From contig CASFSS010000011.1 of assembly GCA_949297445.1 (NCBI GenBank), positions 1-57,810 on the forward strand: a stretch of 57,810 nt of DNA. Reading direction: 5' to 3'. A program made the position numbers and the translations under genes. This DNA comes from an uncultured bacterium. GTDB lineage: Bacteria; Bacillota_I; Bacilli_A; RFN20; CAG-826. Numbering within the stretch: position 1 is the stretch's first letter; each line of letters begins with the position of its first letter. The notes below the pieces were generated by a model. It saw nothing but the letters and a program-made list of their open reading frames with translations, did not search any database and was not told the origin of the DNA. Positions 44,914 to 54,756 of the stretch are shown in pieces.

Positions 44914-45624
44914 ATGAAAGAAATTGAAGGAATAGTTATTCAAAGCAATCGCTACCGCGAGAAAGATAAAATGGTCAGCGTTTTAACGGCGGATGGCGTA
45001 TATTCTTTTTTAGCGCGCGGAACAATGAAGCTAGATAGTAAAAATCGTCCCAGCGTTGAAATTCTTACGCAAGGGCGATATTTGCTATCCTATACAAAAG
45101 ACGGACTTTCTTTAAGGCAAGGTGAAACTATTTTTTCTTTGAATAAGGCAAGGCAAAATTTTGCCGCAATTCGAACGTTGAGTTTTATTGAGGAATTGAC
45201 TTACAAATTTGTCACAAAAGATATCGCCCATAAAATATATGATTTATTGTTGAAAATATTACAATGCATCGAAGATGGTAATGATTGTTACACTCTTTCT
45301 CTCATCTATTTAGCGAAAGTTATCGAGGCAAATGGCTATGGACTATTTGTCGATGGTTGTGTGCGTTGTGGAAGTAAAGAAAATCTCGTTGCCTTAAGTT
45401 ATATCGATGGCGGCTTTGTTTGTCGAAATGATTATCGTGAGAGTGAAGATTTGCCTATAGGCGAACGAAAGCTCAAAATTATTCGTTATATTTTTAAAGT
45501 TGGTCAGGTAGACTTGCTGCGCGTTTCCTTTGCCAAAGAAGAATGTTTAGAATTAATCCGCGATTTATGTTCGTTTTTTAGTGAAGCGACCTCGACGAGG
45601 ATTAATTCAATTAAATTATTATAA
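44914..45624 (+). CDS. recO: DNA repair protein RecO
   Basis: A 236-residue recombination mediator that anneals strands and loads RecA with RecR. The N-terminal OB fold opens EGIVIQSNRYREKDKMVSVLTADGVYSFLARG. The zinc site is built from CVRCG and the later GGFVCRND. The family's helical C-terminus follows. It starts 2 nt after era, and glyS has its own promoter downstream. Confidence 0.92.
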   Translation: MKEIEGIVIQSNRYREKDKMVSVLTADGVYSFLARGTMKLDSKNRPSVEILTQGRYLLSYTKDGLSLRQGETIFSLNKARQNFAAIRTLSFIEELTYKFVTKDIAHKIYDLLLKILQCIEDGNDCYTLSLIYLAKVIEANGYGLFVDGCVRCGSKENLVALSYIDGGFVCRNDYRESEDLPIGERKLKIIRYIFKVGQVDLLRVSFAKEECLELIRDLCSFFSEATSTRINSIKLL

Positions 45625-45642
45625 AAGTTCACTCATTGGCTG

Positions 45643-45671
45643 TTGACAAAACATTTAAATGTAACGATACT
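45643..45671 (+). promoter_or_regulatory. Promoter for glyS-dnaG-rpoD
   Basis: -35 TTGACA (45643-45648), 17 bp, -10 GATACT (45666-45671). No T-box precedes glyS, unlike valS. Confidence 0.7.
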
Positions 45672-45707
45672 TTTTAAACGTGCATAAAAAGCGAGGTTTT
45701 GCCTATT

Positions 45708-47087
45708 ATGATAGAAAAAAAGTTTGACGAGATCGTGACTCATTTAATCACGAGTGGTTTTATTTTCCAAGGATCGGAAATTTATGGAGGCCTTTCTAAC
45801 ACGTGGGACTATGGTCCTTTAGGTGTGGAGTTAAAAAATAATATTAAGAAATATTATTGGCAAAAATTTGTCCATGAATCGCCCACTAATGTTGGCCTCG
45901 ATGCGGCAATATTGATGAATCCAAAAGTATGGAAGGCTACTGGACATGTCGATACGTTCGCTGATCCTTTAATCGATTGTAAACATTGTCATTCGCGTTT
46001 TCGCGCTGACGATTTAATCGAAAAGCAATTTAGCGATGTCGATGTTAAAAACATGGATAATGATGCCTTAAATGAATTCATTGCCACTCACGATGTAAAG
46101 TGCCCGGCTTGCGGTAAGTCCTCATGGACGAGCATTCGCCAGTTTAATATGATGTTCCGCACGCATATAGGTGTAACGGAAGATAATGAGACTTTGGTCT
46201 ATCTAAGACCAGAAATTGCTCAAGCAATGTTCGTTAATTTTAAAAATGTCCAACGGACAATGCGAAAAAAGATTCCGTTTGGAATCGCTAATGTTGGCAA
46301 AAGTTTTCGCAATGAAATCACCCCCGGAAACTTCACGTTTAGAACGCGAGAATTTGAGCAGATGGAATTGGAATTCTTTTGTAAGCCCGGCACCGATTTA
46401 GAATGGTTCAAATATTGGAAAAATTTCTGTTTGACGTTCATTGAGTCATTTGGCATTAAACCAGAAAACTTGCGTTACCGCGACCACGAGCCGCACGAGC
46501 TCGCTTTTTATTCAAAAGCGACTACCGATATCGAGTATCGTTTTCCGTTTGGCTGGGGCGAAATTTTAGGTGTTGCTGACCGTACTGATTACGATTTGAA
46601 TCGTCATATTAAGTTTAGTGGCGATAATCTTGATTATCTTGATCCGGAAACAAATGAAAGATATGTTCCTTACGTCATCGAACCTAGCATGGGTCTCGAT
46701 CGACTGTTTTTGATGGTCGTAGTGGAAGCGTTCGACAAGGAACAACTCGAGCGTGACGAGCGTATCGTTATGCATATCCGTAAGGATTTAGCCCCTTATG
46801 TAGCGGCGATATTGCCTTTAAGTAAGCAACTAAATGAAGAAGCTGAAAAGTTGGTTCATCTTTTAAATAAGCATTTTAATGTTACATACGATGTTACTGG
46901 TAGTATTGGTAAACGTTATCGTCGACAAGATGCAATTGGCACGCCTTATTGTATAACATTTGATTTCGACTCCTTAGAAGACAAATGCGTAACTGTTCGT
47001 GACCGCGATAGTATGCAGCAAGAACGCATTAAAATTGATGAATTAGCTGAATACATTCAAAAACAGTTAGATTCGCTTAATAGTTAA
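45708..47087 (+). CDS. glyS: Glycine--tRNA ligase (alpha2 type)
   Basis: A 459-residue class II synthetase of the single-chain dimer type found in Mollicutes, many Firmicutes and eukaryotes, unlike the alpha2-beta2 enzyme of Bacillus glyQS. Seen: [23 protein letters not shown], a Cys4 zinc insert (CKHC...CPAC), [26 protein letters not shown] (motif 2), [13 protein letters not shown] (motif 3) and a C-terminal anticodon domain. The ATG at 45708 follows GCGAGG. The position between recO and dnaG is the conserved one. Confidence 0.97.
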   Translation: MIEKKFDEIVTHLITSGFIFQGSEIYGGLSNTWDYGPLGVELKNNIKKYYWQKFVHESPTNVGLDAAILMNPKVWKATGHVDTFADPLIDCKHCHSRFRADDLIEKQFSDVDVKNMDNDALNEFIATHDVKCPACGKSSWTSIRQFNMMFRTHIGVTEDNETLVYLRPEIAQAMFVNFKNVQRTMRKKIPFGIANVGKSFRNEITPGNFTFRTREFEQMELEFFCKPGTDLEWFKYWKNFCLTFIESFGIKPENLRYRDHEPHELAFYSKATTDIEYRFPFGWGEILGVADRTDYDLNRHIKFSGDNLDYLDPETNERYVPYVIEPSMGLDRLFLMVVVEAFDKEQLERDERIVMHIRKDLAPYVAAILPLSKQLNEEAEKLVHLLNKHFNVTYDVTGSIGKRYRRQDAIGTPYCITFDFDSLEDKCVTVRDRDSMQQERIKIDELAEYIQKQLDSLNS

Positions 47088-47125
47088 TTTTTAGTGTTTA
47101 TTTAGTAGTATTACTTTGTAAAATA

Positions 47126-48985
47126 ATGGCATTTGATAATAAATTAGTTGAAGAAATCTTAAAAAGAGCAGACATCGTTGATGTAATTTCTTCCTACATT
47201 AATGTAATTAAAAAAGGAAAAAATTATCTCGCGATATGTCCTTTTCACGATGACCATCATCCCTCAATGTCGATATCGCGTGAGAAGCAAATTTATAAGT
47301 GCTATTCGTGCGGTAACGGCGGGAATGTCATTACATTTGTAATGAATTATGAACATGTTAAATTTTTCGACGCTTTGAAGAAAATTGCTGAAATTATCGG
47401 CTACGATGATCCGCGTTTACATGAGACTATCAAAGTTGTTTCTACCAATCCTTCGCTAGATGTTTTATATGATTGTAGCGCCGAATTGACTAAATTTTAT
47501 CAGTATGCGTTATCGACCGATGAAGGCAAAATTGCGCGCGATTATTTAGACGCTCGCTCGCTAGGTGAAAACATTCGGACGAAATTTTGTCTCGGTTACG
47601 CTTTTAACGACGGACGTTTGACCATCGAATATTTAACTAAAAAAGGATTTAGTCTAAAGAATATTGAGAATATTGGCATTGCCCTTGCTAGGCACGCTTC
47701 GACGACCGATAATAACGCCGGGAGATTAATTTTTCCTCTTTTTGATTTAGAAGGGCGACCGGTCGGTTATAGTGCTCGTCGTTTAAACGACGATAAGAGT
47801 CTTCCTAAATATGTTAATTCGCCCGAAACGAGCATCTTTCATAAGTCAAATTTGCTCTACAATTTTCATAATGCGTCGCAAACATGCCGGCGTGACGGAT
47901 ACATTTATGTCGTTGAAGGCTTTATGGATGTCTTTGCCATCGATGAAATTGGCATTTCTTCAGTAGTAGCTTTGATGGGTACCGCCTTGACGAAGGAACA
48001 CCTCCAATTATTAAAACGTACCAATGTCGAAGTTCGTCTTTGTTTAGACGGCGATGTTGCGGGCAAAAGCGCCACCATGAAAGCGATTAAAGAGCTCGAT
48101 GAAGCGCGAATCCCACACCGAATCGTTTATATGGATAACGAATTGCGTGATCCGGACGAAATTTTGCGCGGCGATGGTCCTGATAAATTGAGATTTTATT
48201 TAAATAATTTAACCGATGCGTTTAATTTCTCACTCGCTTATTATATAAATACTTCGCCGATTGATTCGCCAGAAGCCGCTAAAGAAATAATTAAATCTTT
48301 CGTGCCTTTATTTGCAAATATCACCGATCAATTATCTTATGATAATTATTTATATAAACTTTCAGAAGCTACTCATTATGATGCGCGTGCTTTGAGAACT
48401 TACTTAGCCTCGTTAGTCACGGCATATCGCCAAAAGAAAGTCGTCGAAGAAGAAAGCATCGTTGTTCCCGATGCCTTAAATTTGTCCTATACCTATAATC
48501 GGCAATTAAAAGGACCACTTCGCCGCTTGCTGCTCATTGAGGATAAGATGCTACAACAAATGGTTTTGCACGAAGAGGCGGTGAACTTCTACGAGCAAAA
48601 CATCAAATATTTCTTTGATGAGGTAAATAGAATGATTGCCAATTTTTTAATTGATTATTTAGAAAATCACGAAAAATTGGATTTGAGCGAAATTGTCGCA
48701 ATGGTCGAAGAAAGCGATGTTAAAGACAAAGAAGAAATAAAAAAGAAATTGACCGATATAGCTTATATAGATGCTGAACCATATAGTGAAGAAATGTTGG
48801 TTGAGTACAAAAAGATTATCGACGAACAAAAACAAAAAATCTACGAACGGAAACGCCTTGAGGCCTCGTTAAAAGAAACAACTTCAGAAAGTGATAAAGC
48901 GCGAATTATTCGCGATTATAACAAGATGCGTTATAAAGATTTTCAACAGTCGAATACGGAGGATGATAAAGATGAAAAAAAGTAA
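47126..48985 (+). CDS. dnaG: DNA primase
   Basis: A 619-residue enzyme laying RNA primers at the replication fork. The N-terminal zinc domain has Cys38, His41, Cys59 and Cys62 (CPFH...CYSC). The central TOPRIM core has [10 protein letters not shown] and the acidic LCLDGDVAG. The C-terminal region contacts DnaB. There is no Shine-Dalgarno before the ATG, and a TAAAAT box is just 1 nt away, too close to serve this start, so translation from the glyS transcript is likelier. Its end overlaps rpoD by 14 nt. Confidence 0.96.
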   Translation: MAFDNKLVEEILKRADIVDVISSYINVIKKGKNYLAICPFHDDHHPSMSISREKQIYKCYSCGNGGNVITFVMNYEHVKFFDALKKIAEIIGYDDPRLHETIKVVSTNPSLDVLYDCSAELTKFYQYALSTDEGKIARDYLDARSLGENIRTKFCLGYAFNDGRLTIEYLTKKGFSLKNIENIGIALARHASTTDNNAGRLIFPLFDLEGRPVGYSARRLNDDKSLPKYVNSPETSIFHKSNLLYNFHNASQTCRRDGYIYVVEGFMDVFAIDEIGISSVVALMGTALTKEHLQLLKRTNVEVRLCLDGDVAGKSATMKAIKELDEARIPHRIVYMDNELRDPDEILRGDGPDKLRFYLNNLTDAFNFSLAYYINTSPIDSPEAAKEIIKSFVPLFANITDQLSYDNYLYKLSEATHYDARALRTYLASLVTAYRQKKVVEEESIVVPDALNLSYTYNRQLKGPLRRLLLIEDKMLQQMVLHEEAVNFYEQNIKYFFDEVNRMIANFLIDYLENHEKLDLSEIVAMVEESDVKDKEEIKKKLTDIAYIDAEPYSEEMLVEYKKIIDEQKQKIYERKRLEASLKETTSESDKARIIRDYNKMRYKDFQQSNTEDDKDEKK

Positions 48986-50255
48986 GGCAAAAGAAGAATT
49001 GTTGGACGAAGAGATTGACGACGAAGATTTAGATGAGCAATCGTCTTTTTCTGACTACACTATTGATGACGATGTCGACGATGTTGAATCGCTAGAGGAC
49101 GTTAAAAAGCGCCTGCTTAAAAAAGCAAAAACAACTGGTGTAATCGAACAAAGTGAGATATATGATGAGACAAGTCATCTCGATTTAAGCGATGATGACT
49201 ACGAAAATCTCATGAAATTCTTTAAAGATAACGGCATTGAAGTCGATATCGAAGAAGAAGAGGATTTAGATGATTTAGCGGCCCTTGATGAAAAAGCTCT
49301 CAAAGAGAGCGAACTAGATGATCTTGACGATGTCGACGACATAGATTTAGGTGACGAAGAAATTCCAACCGACAGCGACTTGGCCGATTTATCTAAATTG
49401 GTGACTAGCGACGTCAAGGTCAACGATTCGGTCAAGGTTTATTTAAAAGAAATCGGGCGCGTTCCGTTATTGAACGCCAATCAAGAGACTGAATTAGCCA
49501 AACGAATCGCTGAGGGAGATGAATACGCAAAGACGCAGTTGATAAACGCCAATTTGCGATTGGTTATTTCAATTGCTAAGCACTATGTTGGACGCGGTAT
49601 GCACTTTCTTGATTTAATTCAAGAAGGAAACATGGGATTAATCAAGGCGGTCGATAAATTCGATTATACAAAGGGCTTTAAGTTTTCAACTTACGCCACT
49701 TGGTGGATTCGTCAAGCCATTACACGCGCCATTGCCGATCAGGCCCGTACCATACGTATTCCTGTCCACATGGTTGAGACGATAAATAAAATTACCCGCG
49801 CCCAACGTCAATTAGTGCAAGAGTTAGGGCGCGAACCGACCGCTGAAGAAATTTCTTCCAAATTAGGTGGTCTCCATACGCCAGAACGCATTAGAGAAAT
49901 TCAACGCATCGCGATGGAACCGGTATCGTTAGAAACGCCGATTGGCGAAGAAGACGATTCGCATTTAGGAGATTTTATCGAAGATAAAGATGCCCAATCT
50001 CCCAATGAATATACGACCAAAGCTCTTCTAAAAGAGGCGCTTTATGACGTGATGAAAGATTTGACCGATCGCGAAGAAAGGGTCCTCCGCCTGCGCTACG
50101 GATTAGACGATAATCGTCCGCGCACTTTAGAGGAAGTCGGCAAAGAATTTGGCGTAACGCGCGAACGTATTCGGCAAATTGAAGCGAAAGCAATTCGAAA
50201 ATTACGTAGCCCATCTAAAGGAAAACGGCTAGGTGATTATCGTGAACAAAAATAA
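48972..50255 (+). CDS. rpoD: Primary RNA polymerase sigma factor
   Basis: A 427-residue housekeeping sigma-70 factor. A very acidic N-terminal stretch ([12 protein letters not shown]... and [14 protein letters not shown]) surrounds region 1.1. Region 1.2 is [15 protein letters not shown]. Region 2 runs [58 protein letters not shown]. The region 4 helix-turn-helix is [27 protein letters not shown]. The ATG at 48972 follows GGAGGAT inside dnaG. The consensus TTGACA/TATAAT promoters in the window are its expected targets. Confidence 0.97.
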   Translation: MKKSKAKEELLDEEIDDEDLDEQSSFSDYTIDDDVDDVESLEDVKKRLLKKAKTTGVIEQSEIYDETSHLDLSDDDYENLMKFFKDNGIEVDIEEEEDLDDLAALDEKALKESELDDLDDVDDIDLGDEEIPTDSDLADLSKLVTSDVKVNDSVKVYLKEIGRVPLLNANQETELAKRIAEGDEYAKTQLINANLRLVISIAKHYVGRGMHFLDLIQEGNMGLIKAVDKFDYTKGFKFSTYATWWIRQAITRAIADQARTIRIPVHMVETINKITRAQRQLVQELGREPTAEEISSKLGGLHTPERIREIQRIAMEPVSLETPIGEEDDSHLGDFIEDKDAQSPNEYTTKALLKEALYDVMKDLTDREERVLRLRYGLDDNRPRTLEEVGKEFGVTRERIRQIEAKAIRKLRSPSKGKRLGDYREQK

Positions 50256-50952
50256 CTCGTCAAAAAAGATAAGATTACTAGAAATCGCTAGCTTAGTTCC
50301 TTATGGAACAAATGTTTATGATGTGGGAGCCGATCACGGCGAGCTAGAAAGGTTTTTAGCGGACAAATGTCCAAAAATAATGGCCGTTGAAAACAAGATA
50401 GGCCCTTATTCTCGTTTGGTTAAGAGTGTTGCCAATTTTCAGAATGTAACGCCAATTATGGCCGATGGTCTTAAAATGCTAACTAAAGAGTACTCGACTG
50501 TTGTTTTAGCGGGACTAGGGGCAATTAATATCGTAAATATATTAAAAAGAGATCTTACTAAATTAGAGTATGTTCAGCATTTAGTAATTGACGCGCATCG
50601 AGATTTACCGCTATTAAGAAAGTCAATTAACCAAATGGGCTACATCATCGATAAAGAGTCAATTGTTTTTGAAAAAGGTATTTACTATGTCTTGATGCGC
50701 TTTAAGAAAGGCAATATTATTTATAATGAGGATGAAATACTATTTGGTATTTCATTAGAAGAAAGCGCTAATTTTCCACAATATATTGAAAACGAAGTGC
50801 TGAATAAGCGCCAAATTATAATTAACGCTAAGCACGATAAAGAAAGAGTTCAAGCAATCGAGAACTATTTAGCGAGGTTACAAAGATATTATGAAAACAA
50901 AAAAAATTATTCGCGCCTTATCAAAATATTTTCCGAAAAGTCTCAAGGCTAG
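50242..50952 (+). CDS. trmK: tRNA (adenine22-N1)-methyltransferase TrmK
   Basis: A 236-residue class I SAM-dependent methyltransferase forming m1A22 in tRNA. The SAM motif is [14 protein letters not shown] (usually DIGTDHAYLP), followed by AVENK and the [14 protein letters not shown] motif (usually AGMGG). I start it at GTG 50242 because TAGGTGA lies 6 nt upstream; this overlaps rpoD by 14 nt. The sigA-trmK-nif3 order is the Bacillus one. It overlaps the next gene by 62 nt. Confidence 0.88.
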   Translation: MNKNNSSKKIRLLEIASLVPYGTNVYDVGADHGELERFLADKCPKIMAVENKIGPYSRLVKSVANFQNVTPIMADGLKMLTKEYSTVVLAGLGAINIVNILKRDLTKLEYVQHLVIDAHRDLPLLRKSINQMGYIIDKESIVFEKGIYYVLMRFKKGNIIYNEDEILFGISLEESANFPQYIENEVLNKRQIIINAKHDKERVQAIENYLARLQRYYENKKNYSRLIKIFSEKSQG

Positions 50953-51664
50953 TTATGACCGCGTCGGCTTAATGGTCGGCCCTTTAAAAGAAGAAACGAA
51001 TACGATTGTTTTAGCGTTAGATTATGACGATATTGTTTATGATGAAATAATCAAGCGAGGACTAAATGTCGATTTGATTTTGACTCATCATCCTTTTATT
51101 TTCGGACCAAAAATGCGCGTTTTAAAACATGATCCAATTAAAGCAGCATTATTTGAAAAAACAGTCCAAGCAAAAATGCCGGTTTATAGCATGCATACCA
51201 ACTTTGATACTGGCAAGCGCGGAATGAACGATGCTTTAGCTGAAAAAATGAATCTAGGAAATGTTTATGCACCAATTAGCGATAAAATGATGCGTATCGG
51301 CGAACTAAGTGAAACGATGAATGTCTATGATTTTGCCAATTTTGTAAAGGAAACTTTTGATTTACCATTCGTTGAACTATTGCCTTATGGCAAGCAAGAA
51401 ATAAAAAAGGTTGCCGTCATTGGCGGTGGTGGCTCGCGTGCTTTTACAGTCGCTAAAGATGAAGGGGCGGATATATTTATATCCGGCGATGTTGTGCATC
51501 ATGTTCGTCGCGATATTGTCCTTCAACATTTTAATTATTTGAATGTCTATCACGAAACAGAGCGAATTTTCATGCCGCAAATGAAAAAACTTCTATTGGA
51601 AATTGATCCAACTTTAAATGTTGTGATTATTGATCACGAAACATATCCGGTTTTAATTAAATAG
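50891..51664 (+). CDS. Nif3-like dinuclear metal-binding protein
   Basis: A 257-residue member of the Nif3/YqfO (DUF34) family. Metal-binding motifs are seen: LTHHPFIFGP near residue 68, SMHTNFD near 105, and the C-terminal YHETERIFMPQ. It is the short form, without the central insert of Bacillus YqfO. The family has been linked to GTP cyclohydrolase I-like activity and metal handling, but its role is unsettled. Its start lies inside trmK, and its 3' end overlaps ispH on the opposite strand by 8 nt. Confidence 0.88.
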   Translation: MKTKKIIRALSKYFPKSLKASYDRVGLMVGPLKEETNTIVLALDYDDIVYDEIIKRGLNVDLILTHHPFIFGPKMRVLKHDPIKAALFEKTVQAKMPVYSMHTNFDTGKRGMNDALAEKMNLGNVYAPISDKMMRIGELSETMNVYDFANFVKETFDLPFVELLPYGKQEIKKVAVIGGGGSRAFTVAKDEGADIFISGDVVHHVRRDIVLQHFNYLNVYHETERIFMPQMKKLLLEIDPTLNVVIIDHETYPVLIK

Positions 51665-52532
51665 TTTTTAAATAATCAGCTACTATGTCAGAGATGCTTT
51701 GTGGTGTCGAAGCGCCAGAGATAATAGCGGCGTTTTTATAAATATGTAAATTAATTTGTGATTTTTTCAAATCATCTACATTTGCGATACGGAAGACATC
51801 AATTTGTGGATATAGTTTTTGCGCATATTTAAATAAAGTAGTGGTGTTATTTGAATTAGGACTGCCTATAACAAAAATTACATCAGTATTTTTTGGCAAA
51901 TTTTCCACGCCATCTTGTCGATACCTAGAAGAGAAACAAATTGAATTTAAAATAGTTGCGTTTGGGAATCTTGTTTTTATATCCTTGATGATGTCTTCGA
52001 TTTCATATGGCGCAAGGGTAGTTTGATTTATGACGATAGGGCTATCATCTTTTATTAAAGAAAAATCAAACTTCGAATTTATATCATATAAGTGGACATG
52101 TGCATCAATCGAAGTTGCGCCAATCGTTTCGGGATGGTTCTTTTTTCCTAAGTAAATTACATCTTTGCCTAAAGCAACTTGTTTCTTTATTATTTGGGCA
52201 ATTTCTTTAACTTTCGGACAGGCCGTATCATAGAAGGTGATTTTCCTCGCTTTTAAGATTTCATCTAATTTTTCATCGTGCCCGTGCGCGGTAAAGACCA
52301 AAACATCGTCATTGTTTAATTTATCAAGAAATGCTGAGTCGAAAGGAGACGCTCCTAAAAGTGTGGTAACGCCACTTTCATCCAATTCTTTTAAGGCATC
52401 GTCGTTATGGACTAATTGTCCTAAAACATAAATATTTTTACCTGGATTTAATTTACGAATATATTTAATCTTCTCAAACGCTAATTTGACGCCGGAGCAA
52501 TAACCATATGGCTTGGATATATGAACATTCAT
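51657..52532 (-). CDS. ispH: 4-hydroxy-3-methylbut-2-enyl diphosphate reductase
   Basis: A 291-residue iron-sulfur enzyme, the last step of the MEP isoprenoid pathway. Three cluster cysteines are seen in GYCSGVKLA (Cys12, usually GFCAGV), DTACPKV and NSICFSSRYRQ, together with VFTAHGHD and the GSPNSNNT motif. No Shine-Dalgarno lies upstream; an extended -10 TGCTAAAAT is 6 nt before the ATG, so the mRNA is probably leaderless. It is inverted relative to its neighbours, and divergent from cshB with only 47 bp between them. Confidence 0.94.
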   Translation of the reverse strand: MNVHISKPYGYCSGVKLAFEKIKYIRKLNPGKNIYVLGQLVHNDDALKELDESGVTTLLGASPFDSAFLDKLNNDDVLVFTAHGHDEKLDEILKARKITFYDTACPKVKEIAQIIKKQVALGKDVIYLGKKNHPETIGATSIDAHVHLYDINSKFDFSLIKDDSPIVINQTTLAPYEIEDIIKDIKTRFPNATILNSICFSSRYRQDGVENLPKNTDVIFVIGSPNSNNTTTLFKYAQKLYPQIDVFRIANVDDLKKSQINLHIYKNAAIISGASTPQSISDIVADYLKTI

Positions 52533-52579
52533 GTTTATATTTTAGCATGCCTTAAATTTAAGTTATAATATCTATCGAT
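52533..52579. promoter_or_regulatory. Divergent ispH/cshB promoter region
   Basis: Within 47 bp lie two back-to-back promoters. On the minus strand TGC-TAAAAT (-10 at 52544-52539) is 6 nt from the ispH ATG. On the plus strand TATAAT (52564-52569) is 10 nt from the cshB ATG, with TTAGCA (52542-52547) as a possible -35. Neither gene has a ribosome-binding site. Confidence 0.6.
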
Positions 52580-53896
52580 ATGTCATTCAAAGCACTGAAT
52601 TTAAAAGATAATACAATTGCTAGCTTATATCGACAAGGATATAACACGCCAACAGCTAGTCAAACAAAAGTAATTAGCGCTTTATTAAGGGGCGAAAGCA
52701 TGCTTTTTAAAAGTCCGACTGGCAGCGGGAAGACGCATGCTTATTTAATTCCATTAATCGATAAGATTGATTGTTCTAGTGAACAATTGCAGGCAATCAT
52801 CGTCTCTCCGACGCGGGAATTAAATCGACAAATATATTCTTTCGCTGAAGCTTTTAAAAAGGAATTCCCGCAGTTAGAAGTATGTCTTTTTGACGATAAA
52901 AACAAACGATTGACATTTAAAGGTAATTCGTCGCAAATTGTCATCGCAACTGCCAAAAATATCCTTGAATATTTAGATGCGATTAATTTCAAAAGCGACG
53001 AACAAATTGCTTGGTTAATTTTAGACGAGGCCGATTTGCTTTTCGACGAAGATCATTTGCCTAACACATTAGCGCTTTTAAATAAGGTAAAGAGCAAACA
53101 ACTAGTTGCCTCAAGCGCCTCAATGAAAAATGACTTAGAAAATCAGCTCAAAAAATTTGCTACCAATAAACTTTCTGTCATTCAAACAAAAAACTTTGCC
53201 ACAAACATTAAGCACGTTGCCTTAGATATAAAGCATCGCGACGTTATTGAAGCTCTCATCGCCACAATCGCGATTACGAATCCGTACTTAGCCATTATTT
53301 TTTCTTCGAAAAAAGAAAAATGCAAAGCCATCAACGATGAACTTATTAAAGCAGGATATAATTCAACTTTGTTAACTTCTGACTTAGGCAAAAGAGAAAG
53401 AAAGAATATTTTTGCGACAATTAAACACGACGATGAAATTAGTTTAGTGGTTGCTTCCGATTTGTTTGCGCGCGGAATCGATTTGCCAAATTGTGATTTA
53501 GTCATCAATATAGATTTGCCAAGCAAGGATGAATATTATTTGCATCGCGCGGGTCGAGCAGGAAGATTTGGCAAAGCCGGTACAGTCGTTACGTTTTTTG
53601 ATAAAGATGACACGAAAGGCATTGAGCGCTTAAAGCAAAAAGGCGTTAAGTTTCAAATGTGCTCGTTAGATTATGAGCATATGCGTTTAAAAGAATTGAA
53701 AGAAAAGAGTGCCAAAAAAACAAATCGAAATGTTCTGTTAGAAAAAGGCATCGGCCAGATAAACGCTAAATACGGTACAAAGAATAAATCTAAGGTTAAG
53801 CCTGGATATAAGAAAAAACGCCAAAAAGAAATTGAGCATTTAAAATGGTTTTTAAGCACGCGCAAACATATCAATAAGCAGAGCAAAAAGAAATGA
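52580..53896 (+). CDS. cshB: DEAD-box RNA helicase (CshB-like)
   Basis: A 438-residue SF2 RNA helicase, likely in cold-shock RNA unwinding or ribosome assembly. Seen: Q motif with Gln28, motif I SPTGSGKT (45-52), motif Ia SPTREL, motif II DEAD (149-152), motif III as SAS rather than SAT, ASDLFARGID, and motif VI HRAGRAGRFG. A Lys/Arg-rich tail ends it. Its position next to nfo matches Bacillus yqfR (cshB). nfo overlaps its end by ATGA. Confidence 0.9.
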   Translation: MSFKALNLKDNTIASLYRQGYNTPTASQTKVISALLRGESMLFKSPTGSGKTHAYLIPLIDKIDCSSEQLQAIIVSPTRELNRQIYSFAEAFKKEFPQLEVCLFDDKNKRLTFKGNSSQIVIATAKNILEYLDAINFKSDEQIAWLILDEADLLFDEDHLPNTLALLNKVKSKQLVASSASMKNDLENQLKKFATNKLSVIQTKNFATNIKHVALDIKHRDVIEALIATIAITNPYLAIIFSSKKEKCKAINDELIKAGYNSTLLTSDLGKRERKNIFATIKHDDEISLVVASDLFARGIDLPNCDLVINIDLPSKDEYYLHRAGRAGRFGKAGTVVTFFDKDDTKGIERLKQKGVKFQMCSLDYEHMRLKELKEKSAKKTNRNVLLEKGIGQINAKYGTKNKSKVKPGYKKKRQKEIEHLKWFLSTRKHINKQSKKK

Positions 53897-54756
53897 ATTT
53901 AAACGATATTTATATTGGTTCGCATGTTTCATTAAAATCTCCTGATTACTTTTTAGGATCGGTAGAAGAAGCGTTTTCTTATGGTGCTAATACATTTATG
54001 TTTTATACCGGCGCTCCACAAAACGCTTTGCGTTTGCCTTTAGAAAAGCTAAAGATAGAAGAAGGAAAGGCTTTGTTAAAAGAAAAGGGTATTAATTTGT
54101 CTAAATTAGTAGTTCACGCTCCTTATATTATTAATTTAGCCAACGCTAAGAGTCCTGATTTATATGAATTTTCGAAAAGAACTTTACAAAATGAAATGAA
54201 AAGAACGGCAGCCTTTGGGGCAAGCATTTTAGTGTTGCATCCTGGCAGCCATGTAGGTCAGGGACTCGAATGTGCCTTATCCAATTTAGTTCGAGCACTT
54301 AACGATATTATAAATAATGATCATTCGAATGTTCGCATTGCTCTTGAAACGATGGCTGGTAAAGGAACCGAAATTGGCAAACAATTAGAAGAATTAAAAT
54401 ATGTTATAGACCGCATTGAGCGAAAAGAGCGTATTGGCGTATGTTTAGATACTTGCCACCTATTTGACGCTGGATACGATATTGCTAATATTGATGAATT
54501 TCTATCTTTGTTCGATAGAATCATTGGTCTAAACAAAATTTTAGTTTTGCATATAAATGATTCAAAAAATCCAGCCGGATTAAAAAAAGACCGTCATCAA
54601 AATATCGGTGAAGGCTTCATTGGTTTAGATGTTCTTCGCTCCTATGTTTGGCATCCCTTACTAAAAGACATTCCTAAAATTTTAGAGACGCCATATATAG
54701 GCAGTAACCCTCCCTATAAAAAAGAAATCGCTATGCTTTTAAATAAACATATTTAA
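53893..54756 (+). CDS. nfo: Endonuclease IV
   Basis: A 287-residue zinc-dependent AP endonuclease of base-excision repair, TIM-barrel fold. Typical motifs: IGSHVSLKSPDYFLGSVEEAFSYGANTFMFYTGAPQN, VVHAPYIINLAN, LHPGSHVG, LETMAGKGTEIG, GVCLDTCHLFDAGYD, LHINDSKN and the C-terminal ILETP. Length is normal. It starts with ATGA overlap on cshB and converges with ispG, their stop codons sharing 4 nt (TTAA). Confidence 0.96.
   Translation: MNLNDIYIGSHVSLKSPDYFLGSVEEAFSYGANTFMFYTGAPQNALRLPLEKLKIEEGKALLKEKGINLSKLVVHAPYIINLANAKSPDLYEFSKRTLQNEMKRTAAFGASILVLHPGSHVGQGLECALSNLVRALNDIINNDHSNVRIALETMAGKGTEIGKQLEELKYVIDRIERKERIGVCLDTCHLFDAGYDIANIDEFLSLFDRIIGLNKILVLHINDSKNPAGLKKDRHQNIGEGFIGLDVLRSYVWHPLLKDIPKILETPYIGSNPPYKKEIAMLLNKHI

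Noticed and set aside
47119-47124. TAAAAT as a dedicated dnaG promoter
   Set aside because: It ends 1 nt before the ATG, which would place the transcription start inside the gene; dnaG is more simply expressed from the glyS transcript.
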